Assembly (NCBI RefSeq): GCF_000956525.1
Contig: NZ_JYIW01000026.1
Coordinates: 806,001-870,000, forward strand
Direction: 5' to 3'
Length of the DNA stretch: 64,000 bases
Origin: Microbacterium oxydans
GTDB taxonomy: Bacteria; Actinomycetota; Actinomycetes; Actinomycetales; Microbacteriaceae
Position numbers and translations under genes: made by a program. The notes under the pieces are model-generated. The model worked only from the letters and a program-made list of their open reading frames with translations. It did not search any database and was not told the origin of the DNA. The stretch's first letter is position 1. Every line of letters begins with the position of its first letter. Below, one piece after another: positions 32,138 through 39,803 of this stretch.

Positions 32138-33985
32138 CTATGTACGGACGGGATTACGTGTTGCTCGACCGCGCTGGTGCGTGACGCGCTGCTGAGGGGA
32201 GCTGCGACGCGGCTTGCGCTTCTTGGCGCGCGGAGCTTCAATCCCCGCCTCGTAGTCGAGACCGTCTTCGATCTTCTGCGCGGCGAAGTCCCGGATCTTG
32301 TCGAGGTTCGCTGCGACCACGGTCATCGTCGCGAGGAAGTACTGTGCAGCGGAGCCACGGAGGCGACGGCGTGAACCGTCTTCAAGGGCGTGTGTACCGC
32401 CGTCCTTGAGATAGGCGTTGAAGGACTCGACGCTGTTCCGGCCGTGGCCGTACATCTCGCGCCACGGCTTGGAGCCGTACTGATACTCCTGGGCGAACTT
32501 GCCGCCCGCCTCGGCAGGGAAGTGAACACTGGTCACGTTGTCGCACACCTTCGCCGGGCCCTCCACGGGGCGCCTGATGATCGTGAGAGGCACCTTGCCC
32601 GACGCGATCTTGTTCGGCTTACGCGGGCAGGAAGCGGTGGGAGTGTTGGCGCCCGCTGGGCAGGACCATGGCCTCTTTCCGTTTGCCTGCTGCGCACCCT
32701 TCGTGCTGAAGAGGTATGGTGCTCGTGCTTCGACATCGCTGAGCCATTGCTCGAGCCGCTGTCTGGCCCGAGCGACGCGCTGCGACTTCGTCAGGGAGCG
32801 GTTCTTGTCGTCGGCGTCCTCGCCGTCCCGGTAGCGCTTGCTTGCGTCGATGAGCTTCTGAGGCATTGAGGCGCAGTACCAGTTGCCGTCGACCATGATG
32901 GCGCCGGCGTAACTGTCTTGATAGCCGAGGAAGTTCTTGTGATAGTCCATCACGAGCTTCGCCCCGGTTGAGCGAAGGTAGTTCTGGAGATCGGCTTCCT
33001 TGGCGCCCGGTAGGTATGCGCGGTCGCCGATGACATGGTCGAGGTGAAGGCCGCGGCTCACGATGTTTTCGAACATGGCTCGGGCCGCCTTGCCTGGTCC
33101 GAATGCTGGGGCGTGGTGCCCGATACCGACGACGATGTGCGGGATGTCCTCCGGACGCGTCGGGTCGTTGCTCGTGAGCACCCCGAGCTCCAGTTCGTAG
33201 GCGTACTTCATCTTCGTGATGGAGGTCTTGCCATCGTCGGAGTGGTCGTCGGTTCCGCGGGCCCAGAAGGCGGCGTCGGGTTCGATGGAGACGGTCTCCT
33301 CGGCTCCGAGCTTGGAAAGTCGGGTGACGCCGACACCTCGCGCATGGATGCGAACAGCCGTCGCGTCGATGGTGACGGAGACCTTGTCGGAGCGCAGACG
33401 CTTGGGCATCCACAAGTAGGTCGCGTGCAGAAGGAGGTTCATCAACTCGTCCGCGCGGTGCGCGCGGACGGAGAGCACCTCAGCGATTTCCTCTCGGTCC
33501 GCGCGGACGCGGTCCCACTCCTGCTTCTGGAGACGGCGGTGCCTGTTGAAGATGGGGTGATAGTCGATGAGGCTCATGATGCGGTTTGTCGACCGGCGCG
33601 CGCGCTCGTACCAGCCGTCAGGGCTGACTGTCGCGTCAAGGGTGATGCCGAGAACGGCGGCTGTCTCGGGCGTCAACCGTTCGGTGATGATGTCGCGCAG
33701 CTTCTTGAGCTGCAGGGGCTGGTGCTCCCAGGCGAGCACCAGCCACAGAATCAGGATTCCCCGCATCGGCACAGAGGCCGGCCGGCCCCCTCGGATCGGT
33801 GAATGAACTTCGTGGTCCCACTGGGCCAGCAGCTCAGGAATGCCGACGCTGTCGATGAGGTTGGCGCATTGCTGCACCATGCCGGTCGCGACGGGTCCGC
33901 GGGCACGAGGGTTGAAGAGCATGTCCTCGAGGTCTGCATTATCGTCGAGGAAGAGGTTGTTCTTCCTCGGCTTGTCCGTTCTCAT
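32138..33985 (-). CDS. DDE-transposase-like protein, module copy 1
   Basis: Protein of 615 aa, not a family I can name. A candidate acidic triad of an RNase-H-fold transposase is visible: Asp207 in VTIDATAVRIH, Asp321 in VIGDRAY and Glu520 in GRNSVESFN. Further blocks shared with the second copy (36878-38527) are SIEPDAAFW, GAKLVMDYHKNFLG and SRRRLRGSAA. Between the second Asp and the Glu is a Cys-containing insert (WSCPAGANTPTASC) that copy 2 lacks. The ATG at 33985 overlaps the stop of the upstream recombinase-like gene (ATGA), so the two are co-translated. A transposase or a domesticated derivative is the best guess. Confidence 0.6.
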   Translation of the reverse strand: MRTDKPRKNNLFLDDNADLEDMLFNPRARGPVATGMVQQCANLIDSVGIPELLAQWDHEVHSPIRGGRPASVPMRGILILWLVLAWEHQPLQLKKLRDIITERLTPETAAVLGITLDATVSPDGWYERARRSTNRIMSLIDYHPIFNRHRRLQKQEWDRVRADREEIAEVLSVRAHRADELMNLLLHATYLWMPKRLRSDKVSVTIDATAVRIHARGVGVTRLSKLGAEETVSIEPDAAFWARGTDDHSDDGKTSITKMKYAYELELGVLTSNDPTRPEDIPHIVVGIGHHAPAFGPGKAARAMFENIVSRGLHLDHVIGDRAYLPGAKEADLQNYLRSTGAKLVMDYHKNFLGYQDSYAGAIMVDGNWYCASMPQKLIDASKRYRDGEDADDKNRSLTKSQRVARARQRLEQWLSDVEARAPYLFSTKGAQQANGKRPWSCPAGANTPTASCPRKPNKIASGKVPLTIIRRPVEGPAKVCDNVTSVHFPAEAGGKFAQEYQYGSKPWREMYGHGRNSVESFNAYLKDGGTHALEDGSRRRLRGSAAQYFLATMTVVAANLDKIRDFAAQKIEDGLDYEAGIEAPRAKKRKPRRSSPQQRVTHQRGRATRNPVRT

Positions 33986-34881
33986 TGCGCTGCACCCATC
34001 ATGCGAAGCACCTCGTAGGCCCGAAGAGCCGACATCGGGCGGACGAAGCTCATCGCCCGGCGGAGGGAGTCGGTGGACGTCATGCCGGACGCCGGAAGCA
34101 GGGCGGCGAGGGGCGTGCCAGCTTCGAGATGGGCGACCAGCCACGTCATCCGCAGGCGTGCCGCGGTGGGCTTCAGGTCGCCCTTCGACGTCCGAAGGAT
34201 ATGCTGCATTGCCCCGTACCGGTGAGTTGCATGTGGCGCCACGACGAGTGCATCTGTCGGGTTATCAGCCATGACCTTGGCAAAGCACTCCTCCCAGCGG
34301 TCGACGACAGGAACGATTCGCCCGTCGCGCGCGACGCGGACGGCGAGGACTCCGTCGAGGTCGAGCAGGGCGCTGCCTCGCACGGCGAGGATCTCGCCAG
34401 AGGACAAGCCACACCCGACGCCGAGGGCGAAGATCGCCATGCACGCTGCACGCTGGTGGTCAGTGCGCTGGTAAGACGCCCAGTGCTGGAATATCGCGAG
34501 TTCATCGTCGGAGTACGGACGTTCAGGCTCCGACGAGGTCGAGACCGCCCGCTTCTCGACCGACGGGGCTATTCCAGCCAGACGCCGAAGCATCTTGCGC
34601 TCGCGTTCGGCCATGACCGGCACGATCTCCTTCGCGCGGTCCACGGTGTAGACGTCGATGATGTCTTCGGACAGAGCCTCGTGGAGCTCCACCATGCCTG
34701 TCTGCACGATCCAGTCTCCGAAGAACGCGAGCGACCGCTGGTGCTCGTCGACCTGACGCTCACTCATGTCAGCGCATCGCTCGGCGATGGTTTCGTCGAC
34801 GAAGGGCTGAACGCGCGTCCAAGTCGCCGATCCGAGCATCGGGTTGTAGTGGGCAATGGCGGCTGGAGAGGAGTTCGTCAT
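33982..34881 (-). CDS. Tyrosine-recombinase-like protein lacking catalytic residues, module copy 1
   Basis: Protein of 299 aa with the layout of a phage-type integrase. An N-terminal SAM-like core-binding region (about 40-110, HQRSLAFFGDWIVQTG) precedes a catalytic-domain-like part. The usual GLRxxE Arg is replaced: GCGLSSGE has Ser160. The HxLR box reads AARLRMTWLV, with Ala in place of His but Arg244 kept. No tyrosine stands in the expected C-terminal place. Strand cutting by the classic mechanism is therefore doubtful; a DNA-binding or assembly role is inferred. It shares a 19-bp leader element with the second DDE-like gene, and its start is 110 bp from the divergent HTH gene. Confidence 0.6.
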   Translation of the reverse strand: MTNSSPAAIAHYNPMLGSATWTRVQPFVDETIAERCADMSERQVDEHQRSLAFFGDWIVQTGMVELHEALSEDIIDVYTVDRAKEIVPVMAERERKMLRRLAGIAPSVEKRAVSTSSEPERPYSDDELAIFQHWASYQRTDHQRAACMAIFALGVGCGLSSGEILAVRGSALLDLDGVLAVRVARDGRIVPVVDRWEECFAKVMADNPTDALVVAPHATHRYGAMQHILRTSKGDLKPTAARLRMTWLVAHLEAGTPLAALLPASGMTSTDSLRRAMSFVRPMSALRAYEVLRMMGAAQ

Positions 34882-34889
34882 GCCGCCCC

Positions 34890-34908
34890 TGTGCGCGGCA
34901 CTCTCGCA
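34890..34908 (-). promoter_or_regulatory. Conserved 19-bp leader element, copy 1
   Basis: TGTGCGCGGCACTCTCGCA on the plus strand, 8 bp before the start codon of the recombinase-like gene. It is 17/19 identical to 38536-38554, which sits at the same distance before the second DDE-like gene. It includes a GAGAG stretch on the coding strand that may act as a ribosome site. Confidence 0.6.
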
Positions 34909-34952
34909 TCGCTCGCGAAAGTATGACCCTCGCAGTCACAGATCGCGCTGAT

Positions 34953-34969
34953 GTGATGTTTTGCGTCAC
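34953..34969. promoter_or_regulatory. GTGA-N9-TCAC operator-like site, copy 1
   Basis: GTGATGTTTTGCGTCAC lies between the divergent recombinase-like and HTH genes, 21 bp before the HTH start. A 14/17 match in the same dyad form occurs at 38568-38584. A likely target for the HTH protein at 34991-35443. Confidence 0.5.
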
Positions 34970-34990
34970 CTCAACTGCAATGATGGAGGT

Positions 34991-35443
34991 ATGCCTACGA
35001 CTCGACGCGCTCCCCGGGCCTATGCACCCAATCCCGGTCGGTTCGGCCACCACGGCGTACGACGAACTTGGAGCAAGCTCCCCGATGATCCGGTCGAACG
35101 AGCCCGGAGCCGCGCAGCTCAGCTTCAAGACTCTGCAGTCGGACTGGTGCTCGCCGGGCTCAAGGCAGGGCGATTCAAGCGCGTAGATCTTCTTGAGCGC
35201 ACAGGGTGGGGACGCGAACGGTTGTCCCGCCTGATGAACGGGAACACTCCCGCGGGCCTGGACGATCTGATGCTTCTGCTCGACGCCGCCGAAGTACCGT
35301 TCTCGATGGTCGCGTGGCCCGCGTCCGAAGAGCGGCATCGAGAACGGCAACGACTCACCGATGTGCGGGACTACTTGGCGCAGGCGCAACAGAAGGTGCA
35401 GGAAGATATCGCTCGAATCGAGCGAGAGCGCCCAACGACCTGA
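34991..35443 (+). CDS. Small HTH DNA-binding protein between the recombinase modules
   Basis: Protein of 150 aa. The first ~50 residues are basic (TTRRAPRAYAPNPGRFG). A helix-turn-helix of Xre-like pattern follows (VDLLERTGWGRERLSRLMNG), and the C-terminus is a charged helix (QKVQEDIARIERERP). The ATG at 34991 has GGAGG only 1 bp upstream, too close for a normal ribosome site, so the message may be leaderless or the upstream TTG at 34961 may be used. Its 3' end overlaps the convergent recombinase-like gene by 89 bp. A repressor of the flanking module promoters is inferred. Confidence 0.65.
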   Translation: MPTTRRAPRAYAPNPGRFGHHGVRRTWSKLPDDPVERARSRAAQLQDSAVGLVLAGLKAGRFKRVDLLERTGWGRERLSRLMNGNTPAGLDDLMLLLDAAEVPFSMVAWPASEERHRERQRLTDVRDYLAQAQQKVQEDIARIERERPTT

Positions 35444-36227
35444 TCCCGGCGGCGTACTTGAGATCCTGAACCGGCATCCCCTCGGCCATCCGCCGGACGA
35501 GCCAGGTGGCGCGCATCCGCTGCGGCATCGGTCGAAGCTGGTCCCCGTGGGTCACTCGCACGAAGTCGCCGATCTTGTTCTTGTACCAGCGAACACCCGG
35601 GACGAATAGTGGACTGCAGTCGGCACCGGCGACGAGCTCAGCCAGGGTGACGCACCACTCTGCGTCGACGTGAACCACTCGCTCGCGCGGACCGAAGACC
35701 TGCACCCGCGCGCCATCCTCCGTGATGTCCCGCGCGTTGACCGCGCAGACCTCTGATGCGGCGAGTCCGGCTCCTACCCCGAGAGCCAGTAGCGCCCACG
35801 CGTCCCGCCGTCGGCTTTCACGTTGCACGGCCGCCCACAGGCGGAGCTCCGCCACCTCGAGACCTGTGTAGGGTGCGCTCGGCTCCGACCCGTACAGCGG
35901 GGGTAGAGACCGCTCCACGACTCCGAGCTCCTCCGCAACCCGAAGCAACACAGCGCGCCGCCGACCGAGCGAGGCTTCGGAGCGCATAGGCAGTTGCTGG
36001 ACAGCGACGGCGATGACATCTTTCCGAAAGAGGAACTCCCGCTCCAACGGCAACCCCGAAACCACATGCGCCCACCGCGCGTGGTGCTGCACCGCCGTCA
36101 ACAGATCAGCTGTTCGATATGACAACCTCCGCGCTACATCGTCCACCACGCTCTCGGCGAACCGGAGCGCATCAGCCTCGGGCGGGCTGGCGTTCTCATC
36201 TTTCATGGACGGCTTCGGCGAAGTCAT
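35355..36227 (-). CDS. Tyrosine-recombinase-like protein lacking catalytic residues, module copy 2
   Basis: Protein of 290 aa distantly related to the one at 33982-34881. Shared points are LALGVGAGLAASEVCAV (Ala in place of the first catalytic Arg) and MPQRMRATWLVRRMAEGMPV (Gln for the usual His, Arg kept), followed by AAGIRS. A Tyr in FERYLP near the C-terminus could be a relic of the nucleophile. The ATG at 36227 is preceded by GGGGAG. Unlike copy 1 it is not next to its DDE-like partner: a plus-strand gene and its promoter lie between. The 3' end overlaps the HTH gene by 89 bp, tail to tail. Confidence 0.55.
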   Translation of the reverse strand: MTSPKPSMKDENASPPEADALRFAESVVDDVARRLSYRTADLLTAVQHHARWAHVVSGLPLEREFLFRKDVIAVAVQQLPMRSEASLGRRRAVLLRVAEELGVVERSLPPLYGSEPSAPYTGLEVAELRLWAAVQRESRRRDAWALLALGVGAGLAASEVCAVNARDITEDGARVQVFGPRERVVHVDAEWCVTLAELVAGADCSPLFVPGVRWYKNKIGDFVRVTHGDQLRPMPQRMRATWLVRRMAEGMPVQDLKYAAGIRSLGALARFERYLPAPSVAPAPSSPAHR

Positions 36228-36358
36228 GATCCACTCCCCTGCACTCGAGCTCGGCACCTGCGACTCCGCAACGGTAGGACTCCCGCTCGCGGACACGTCG
36301 CATCAACTGCGAGCACGGACATCGCCCGCGGCGTGTCACTCCCGCGGATCAGGACCGC

Positions 36359-36375
36359 GCATGCCTAACGCATGC
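36359..36375. promoter_or_regulatory. GCATGC-N5-GCATGC repeat over the HA-protein start
   Basis: Two self-palindromic GCATGC hexamers separated by CTAAC. The second contains the ATG of the gene at 36372. A protein bound here would block both transcription and translation initiation. There is no ribosome-binding sequence before this ATG. Confidence 0.35.
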
Positions 36376-36800
36376 ACACACCACGCAAGACCCCCGGATC
36401 GGGACGAGACCGCGACCCTTGGTGGGCCAACTACGAAAAGGTCGCAGCGCACGCGCACGCCCTCGGACACCTTCCGCGTCTCAGCGACGGCGTTCCCGCC
36501 GACATCGTCGGATGGGCGGCCGGCCAGCGCCGCGCAACGACCTTGACCTCGGACCAGAAGGCCGCGCTCGCGGCGCTGCCCGGGTGGAGCGAACGCCCAC
36601 GCGCAGATGCCTGGGAGGAGCGAGCAGACGAGCTGCGTCGGTTCATCGCGACCGAAGGCCGAGCACCGCGGATTCGAGGCGCACTCCCCGGCGAGTCAGC
36701 CCTCGCCCACTGGTTCTCCCGCCAGCGCGTCGCAGAAGCCGCGGGCCGGCTCACCACTGAGCGCGCCCGACTTCTCGCGTACGCGACGCGCACACTCTGA
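36372..36800 (+). CDS. Free-standing helicase-associated (HA) domain protein
   Basis: Protein of 142 aa built of two repeats resembling the helicase-associated domain (PF03457-like). Repeat 1 is WWANYEKVAAHAHALGHLPR ending at LAALPGW; repeat 2 starts at WEERADELRRFIATEGRAPR and has LAHWFSRQR. In actinobacteria such repeats normally sit at the C-terminus of large helicases and are thought to bind nucleic acid; here they stand alone. It lies between the second recombinase-like gene (divergent) and the second DDE-like gene (convergent, separated by a terminator). Possibly leaderless. Confidence 0.65.
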   Translation: MHTPRKTPGSGRDRDPWWANYEKVAAHAHALGHLPRLSDGVPADIVGWAAGQRRATTLTSDQKAALAALPGWSERPRADAWEERADELRRFIATEGRAPRIRGALPGESALAHWFSRQRVAEAAGRLTTERARLLAYATRTL

Positions 36801-36836
36801 AACGGGCGACCACGCGTCCCCCTGGCGGGAACGCAA

Positions 36837-36867
36837 GAACGGGCTGTCCGCAGTGGACAGCCCGTTC
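36837..36867. terminator. Bidirectional terminator between HA protein and DDE-like gene 2
   Basis: GAACGGGCTGTCC (36837-36849), loop GCAGT, GGACAGCCCGTTC (36855-36867): a perfect 13-bp stem between two convergent stop codons. Confidence 0.82.
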
Positions 36868-36877
36868 TCGATTGGCG

Positions 36878-38527
36878 CTAGTTTCCAGCTTCTCGCTTGA
36901 TAGATGGATACGTCGTCATCGCGCCGAAGGCGGGGCACATCACGATAGATCTCCGCGGCCGCTTCGGTCGGCAGTCCGACGACTCACGCGACACCGGAGC
37001 CGAGACGGCCGGCACCAGCGGAGGAAGCACCACTCTGCGAGTGCGCGGACGCTGCTGGGCTGCACGGAAGTCCTCCAGGATGCGTGCGTTCGTTCCGACG
37101 ACCTCGAGCAAGCCGAAGAACGCGAGAGCGGTGGCGCCCCGCATCCGCCGACGTCCGGGCCGATTCTGCTCGGTGCGGGACAACGCGGCGGCGTAGGTCT
37201 CGAACGCTCCGCGGCCCATGCCATACAGCTTGTTCCACTGCTCTGACTTGTACGGGTAGAACTGCTCGTCACGGTCGCTCACATCCGCCGCACGGGGATG
37301 CTGGCGGGAGAACTCTGCGCGGGCGGCCACCTTCTTCTTCAACACCTTCGCCGCCTCCATACGGTCACTGAGTGCGGCACCGCCGCTGACGCTCGCAGAC
37401 TCCTTCCCAGCGTTCTGCAACTCGACTGGCAGCGACGGGGCATACCAAGTGCCATCGACGAGGATTCCCGCCCCCGACACCGCCTGTACCCCGAGTCGGT
37501 TCGTCGGGTAGTCCGCAACGAGCTTCACTCCGAGATTCATCAGCGGGGTGCGCAGGACATCCGGGCGAGTTGCCATGTATGCACGGTCGAGGACGACGTG
37601 GTCGAGTCCAGCACCGCGTCCTGCGATGTCGTGGAGCATCTCCGCCGCCGCGGTCGCGAAGCCAGAGCTCGGCAGGTGCGGGTTGAAGCCGATGACGATG
37701 TTCGGCACGGAACGCGGCTGGTCAGGATCGCTGGAGATCAGCACGGCGAGCTCGTCCTCCCATCCATAACGCGCCCGGCGGTCCGCACCTGTCGGGTCCT
37801 GGACCCAGAAGCCGGCGTCAGGCTCCAGCGAGACGAGCTCGGTGTCACCGAGTGCGTCCATGCGTCGCTGTCCGACCCCACGGACCCCGGCGCTCCGGAA
37901 GCGACTGTCGGCGACGATACTCACGCCGCGCTGCGGGTCACTCACTGCTGCGGCCTTGTGCTGGGCTTCGAGGAGCCGGTTGGCAAAGACCACGAACCGC
38001 CTGCGCCGCTGCTCGAGTTCGACCGAGGAGCTGGCTCGTTCTGCCAGACCACCATCCCACTCCCCCTTTGTGAGACGTCGTCCGCGGGTGGAGGTCGGGA
38101 AGGCGTCCATGACGTCGGTGAGGGCTGACGTCGCACGGCGAACCATGCGCGCGACCTGCTCCGGACTGTGCTTCGAGAAGTCGTCCGTCAGGCCGAGCGC
38201 TCGGCGACGTGCGGGCGTCAGGTGCTGACTCAGCGCCGAAGTCACGTTCGAGATGGTCGCCTCCCTCTGCGCAAGTCCGAGTGCCACCCACACGGCGAGC
38301 ACCTGTCGAGCAGACAGGCGCGTCGCTCGGACCGCCTTACCGTCCTCGGTGGCCCATTCGACGAAGAGGTCTGCGACACCCGATGCATCGACGAGACCCA
38401 TGGCTTCCCGAAGAGTCGCGGTCGGGATGGGAGCGTGCGGACGAGAATCGAGCTGAAGGAATCGGTCGTTCACAGCGGTGAACGCGTAGGAGTTGTTGAT
38501 GGTCATGTTGATAGCTGAGTTGTTCAT
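36878..38527 (-). CDS. DDE-transposase-like protein, module copy 2
   Basis: Protein of 549 aa related to the one at 32138-33985. The candidate triad is at nearly the same spacing: Asp207 in SIVADSRFRSAG, Asp314 in VVLDRAYMAT and Glu443 in GRGAFETYAAA. Other shared blocks are SLEPDAGFW, VGVKLVADY... in the form NLGVKLVADYPTNRLG, and RRRMRGATAL. The start at 38527 (MNNSAIN) is chosen because the conserved 19-bp leader element lies 8 bp before it, exactly as before the copy-1 recombinase-like gene (MTNSS). Sequence identity between the copies is low apart from the blocks, so the duplication is old. Confidence 0.6.
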   Translation of the reverse strand: MNNSAINMTINNSYAFTAVNDRFLQLDSRPHAPIPTATLREAMGLVDASGVADLFVEWATEDGKAVRATRLSARQVLAVWVALGLAQREATISNVTSALSQHLTPARRRALGLTDDFSKHSPEQVARMVRRATSALTDVMDAFPTSTRGRRLTKGEWDGGLAERASSSVELEQRRRRFVVFANRLLEAQHKAAAVSDPQRGVSIVADSRFRSAGVRGVGQRRMDALGDTELVSLEPDAGFWVQDPTGADRRARYGWEDELAVLISSDPDQPRSVPNIVIGFNPHLPSSGFATAAAEMLHDIAGRGAGLDHVVLDRAYMATRPDVLRTPLMNLGVKLVADYPTNRLGVQAVSGAGILVDGTWYAPSLPVELQNAGKESASVSGGAALSDRMEAAKVLKKKVAARAEFSRQHPRAADVSDRDEQFYPYKSEQWNKLYGMGRGAFETYAAALSRTEQNRPGRRRMRGATALAFFGLLEVVGTNARILEDFRAAQQRPRTRRVVLPPLVPAVSAPVSRESSDCRPKRPRRSIVMCPAFGAMTTYPSIKREAGN

Positions 38528-38535
38528 GTCTGACT

Positions 38536-38554
38536 TGTGCGCGGCGCTCTCCCA
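38536..38554 (-). promoter_or_regulatory. Conserved 19-bp leader element, copy 2
   Basis: TGTGCGCGGCGCTCTCCCA on the plus strand, 8 bp before the DDE-like gene start at 38527. Matches 34890-34908 at 17 of 19 positions and at the same spacing. Confidence 0.6.
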
Positions 38555-38567
38555 CTTCTGCGAACAT

Positions 38568-38584
38568 GTGACGCTAATGATCAC
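38568..38584. promoter_or_regulatory. GTGA-N9-TCAC operator-like site, copy 2
   Basis: GTGACGCTAATGATCAC, 40 bp before the second DDE-like start codon and in the gap shared with the divergent metallophosphoesterase gene. It matches 34953-34969 when inverted. Confidence 0.5.
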
Positions 38585-38681
38585 AAATTCTATTGACTTG
38601 CTTCATCGACGCACATAACGGTCCATCTCACAGTTTGAACAGCGGCTCGCTCGCACTTGATGCGGATTCTCCGCGCTCTGA

Positions 38682-39803
38682 ATGGAGGACTTCGGCAATG
38701 TGATGACGACAACTATCGAAATGGCTGTCGATCCATCACCGAGCCCCTGCGGCGTCGAACGAGCCTGGGCGGAAAGGCCACGCGTGAAAACTCTCGAGCA
38801 CACGCCCGCCATCGACCTCCCCGACCAACGAGTCGCGGTGTGCGGCGACTGGCATGGGAATCAGGGGTGGGCTCGGACGATATCCCGGGTGTTGCCCACC
38901 CTCGCGCCCGACGTGAGGACGCTGCTGCACCTCGGCGACTGGTGGATGCCGCCCGGCGCAGTCGACGAGATCTTTGCGGACACCAGCATCGAACGCTTCT
39001 ACGTGGTAGTCGGAAACCACGAGGACTTTGGACAGATCACGCCGCTCCTCGACAAGCACCCCGGCGAAGCAGTCCGCGTCTCGAAGCTCACCTGGATACT
39101 TCCGCGGCCCGCACGCCTCACCATCGGCGGACGCTCAGTTCTCGCCCTCGGTGGCGCTTCATCCGTTGACCGTGAGTCCCGACAGGAAGGACTGACCTGG
39201 TGGCCGGATGAGGCAATTACCGACGAGGCCGTCGCGTCGGCAATTGCCGGCGGTCCCGCGGACCTGATGCTCACCCATGAGTCTCCGGCCAACACCCCGG
39301 TTCGATCCGTGCAGAAGATCCTCCGAACTAATCCGCATTGGTTCACCAAGACTGCACTCGAGGCCTCCGCGGCGTCTCGCGCGCGGGTCAGTGAGGTGTG
39401 GGATGCCGTGCGCCCCGAGCTTCTCGCGCATGGTCACATGCATGTAGGGGCGGGCGGGAAAACAGAGGATGGTCGTCGCGTAGCGAGTCTCGGACGCGAG
39501 GGCCAGGAGACGAATCTGGCCATCCTCGACATGAAGACGTTGAGGATGGCGACGCCAAGCCTCGCCATCATCCGTGGCATGGCGGACCAGTGGGAAGACG
39601 ACTACCTCGCGCGTGAGAAGCGCGCGAAGGGCGCCGCTGAAGCTCTGCACTCAGGGGTCCTGGACGGGCTCGCTCCGAGCCCGGATGCCCTCCGCGATGC
39701 CCAGGATTACGTCGACGGACGGCGCACCCTCGACGAGATCATCGAAGACGTCCGCCGCCGCCACACTCGTCCCCCGAAGGGCGACCCCGAGGGTAAGCCA
39801 TGA
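38682..39803 (+). CDS. Metallophosphoesterase
   Basis: Calcineurin-like phosphoesterase of up to 373 aa. The dimetal motifs are in order: CGDWHGN, HLGDWW, VGNHEDF, LTHES and AHGHMHVG. The last ~90 residues are helical and charged, outside the catalytic fold. The start is uncertain: ATG 38682, ATG 38703 or GTG 38784 (VKTLEHTPAID) are all in frame, and only the GGAGG at 38684 resembles a ribosome site. It overlaps the next gene by 4 bp. Substrate unknown; nucleic acid, cyclic nucleotide or phosphoprotein are all possible for this fold. Confidence 0.8.
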   Translation: MEDFGNVMTTTIEMAVDPSPSPCGVERAWAERPRVKTLEHTPAIDLPDQRVAVCGDWHGNQGWARTISRVLPTLAPDVRTLLHLGDWWMPPGAVDEIFADTSIERFYVVVGNHEDFGQITPLLDKHPGEAVRVSKLTWILPRPARLTIGGRSVLALGGASSVDRESRQEGLTWWPDEAITDEAVASAIAGGPADLMLTHESPANTPVRSVQKILRTNPHWFTKTALEASAASRARVSEVWDAVRPELLAHGHMHVGAGGKTEDGRRVASLGREGQETNLAILDMKTLRMATPSLAIIRGMADQWEDDYLAREKRAKGAAEALHSGVLDGLAPSPDALRDAQDYVDGRRTLDEIIEDVRRRHTRPPKGDPEGKP

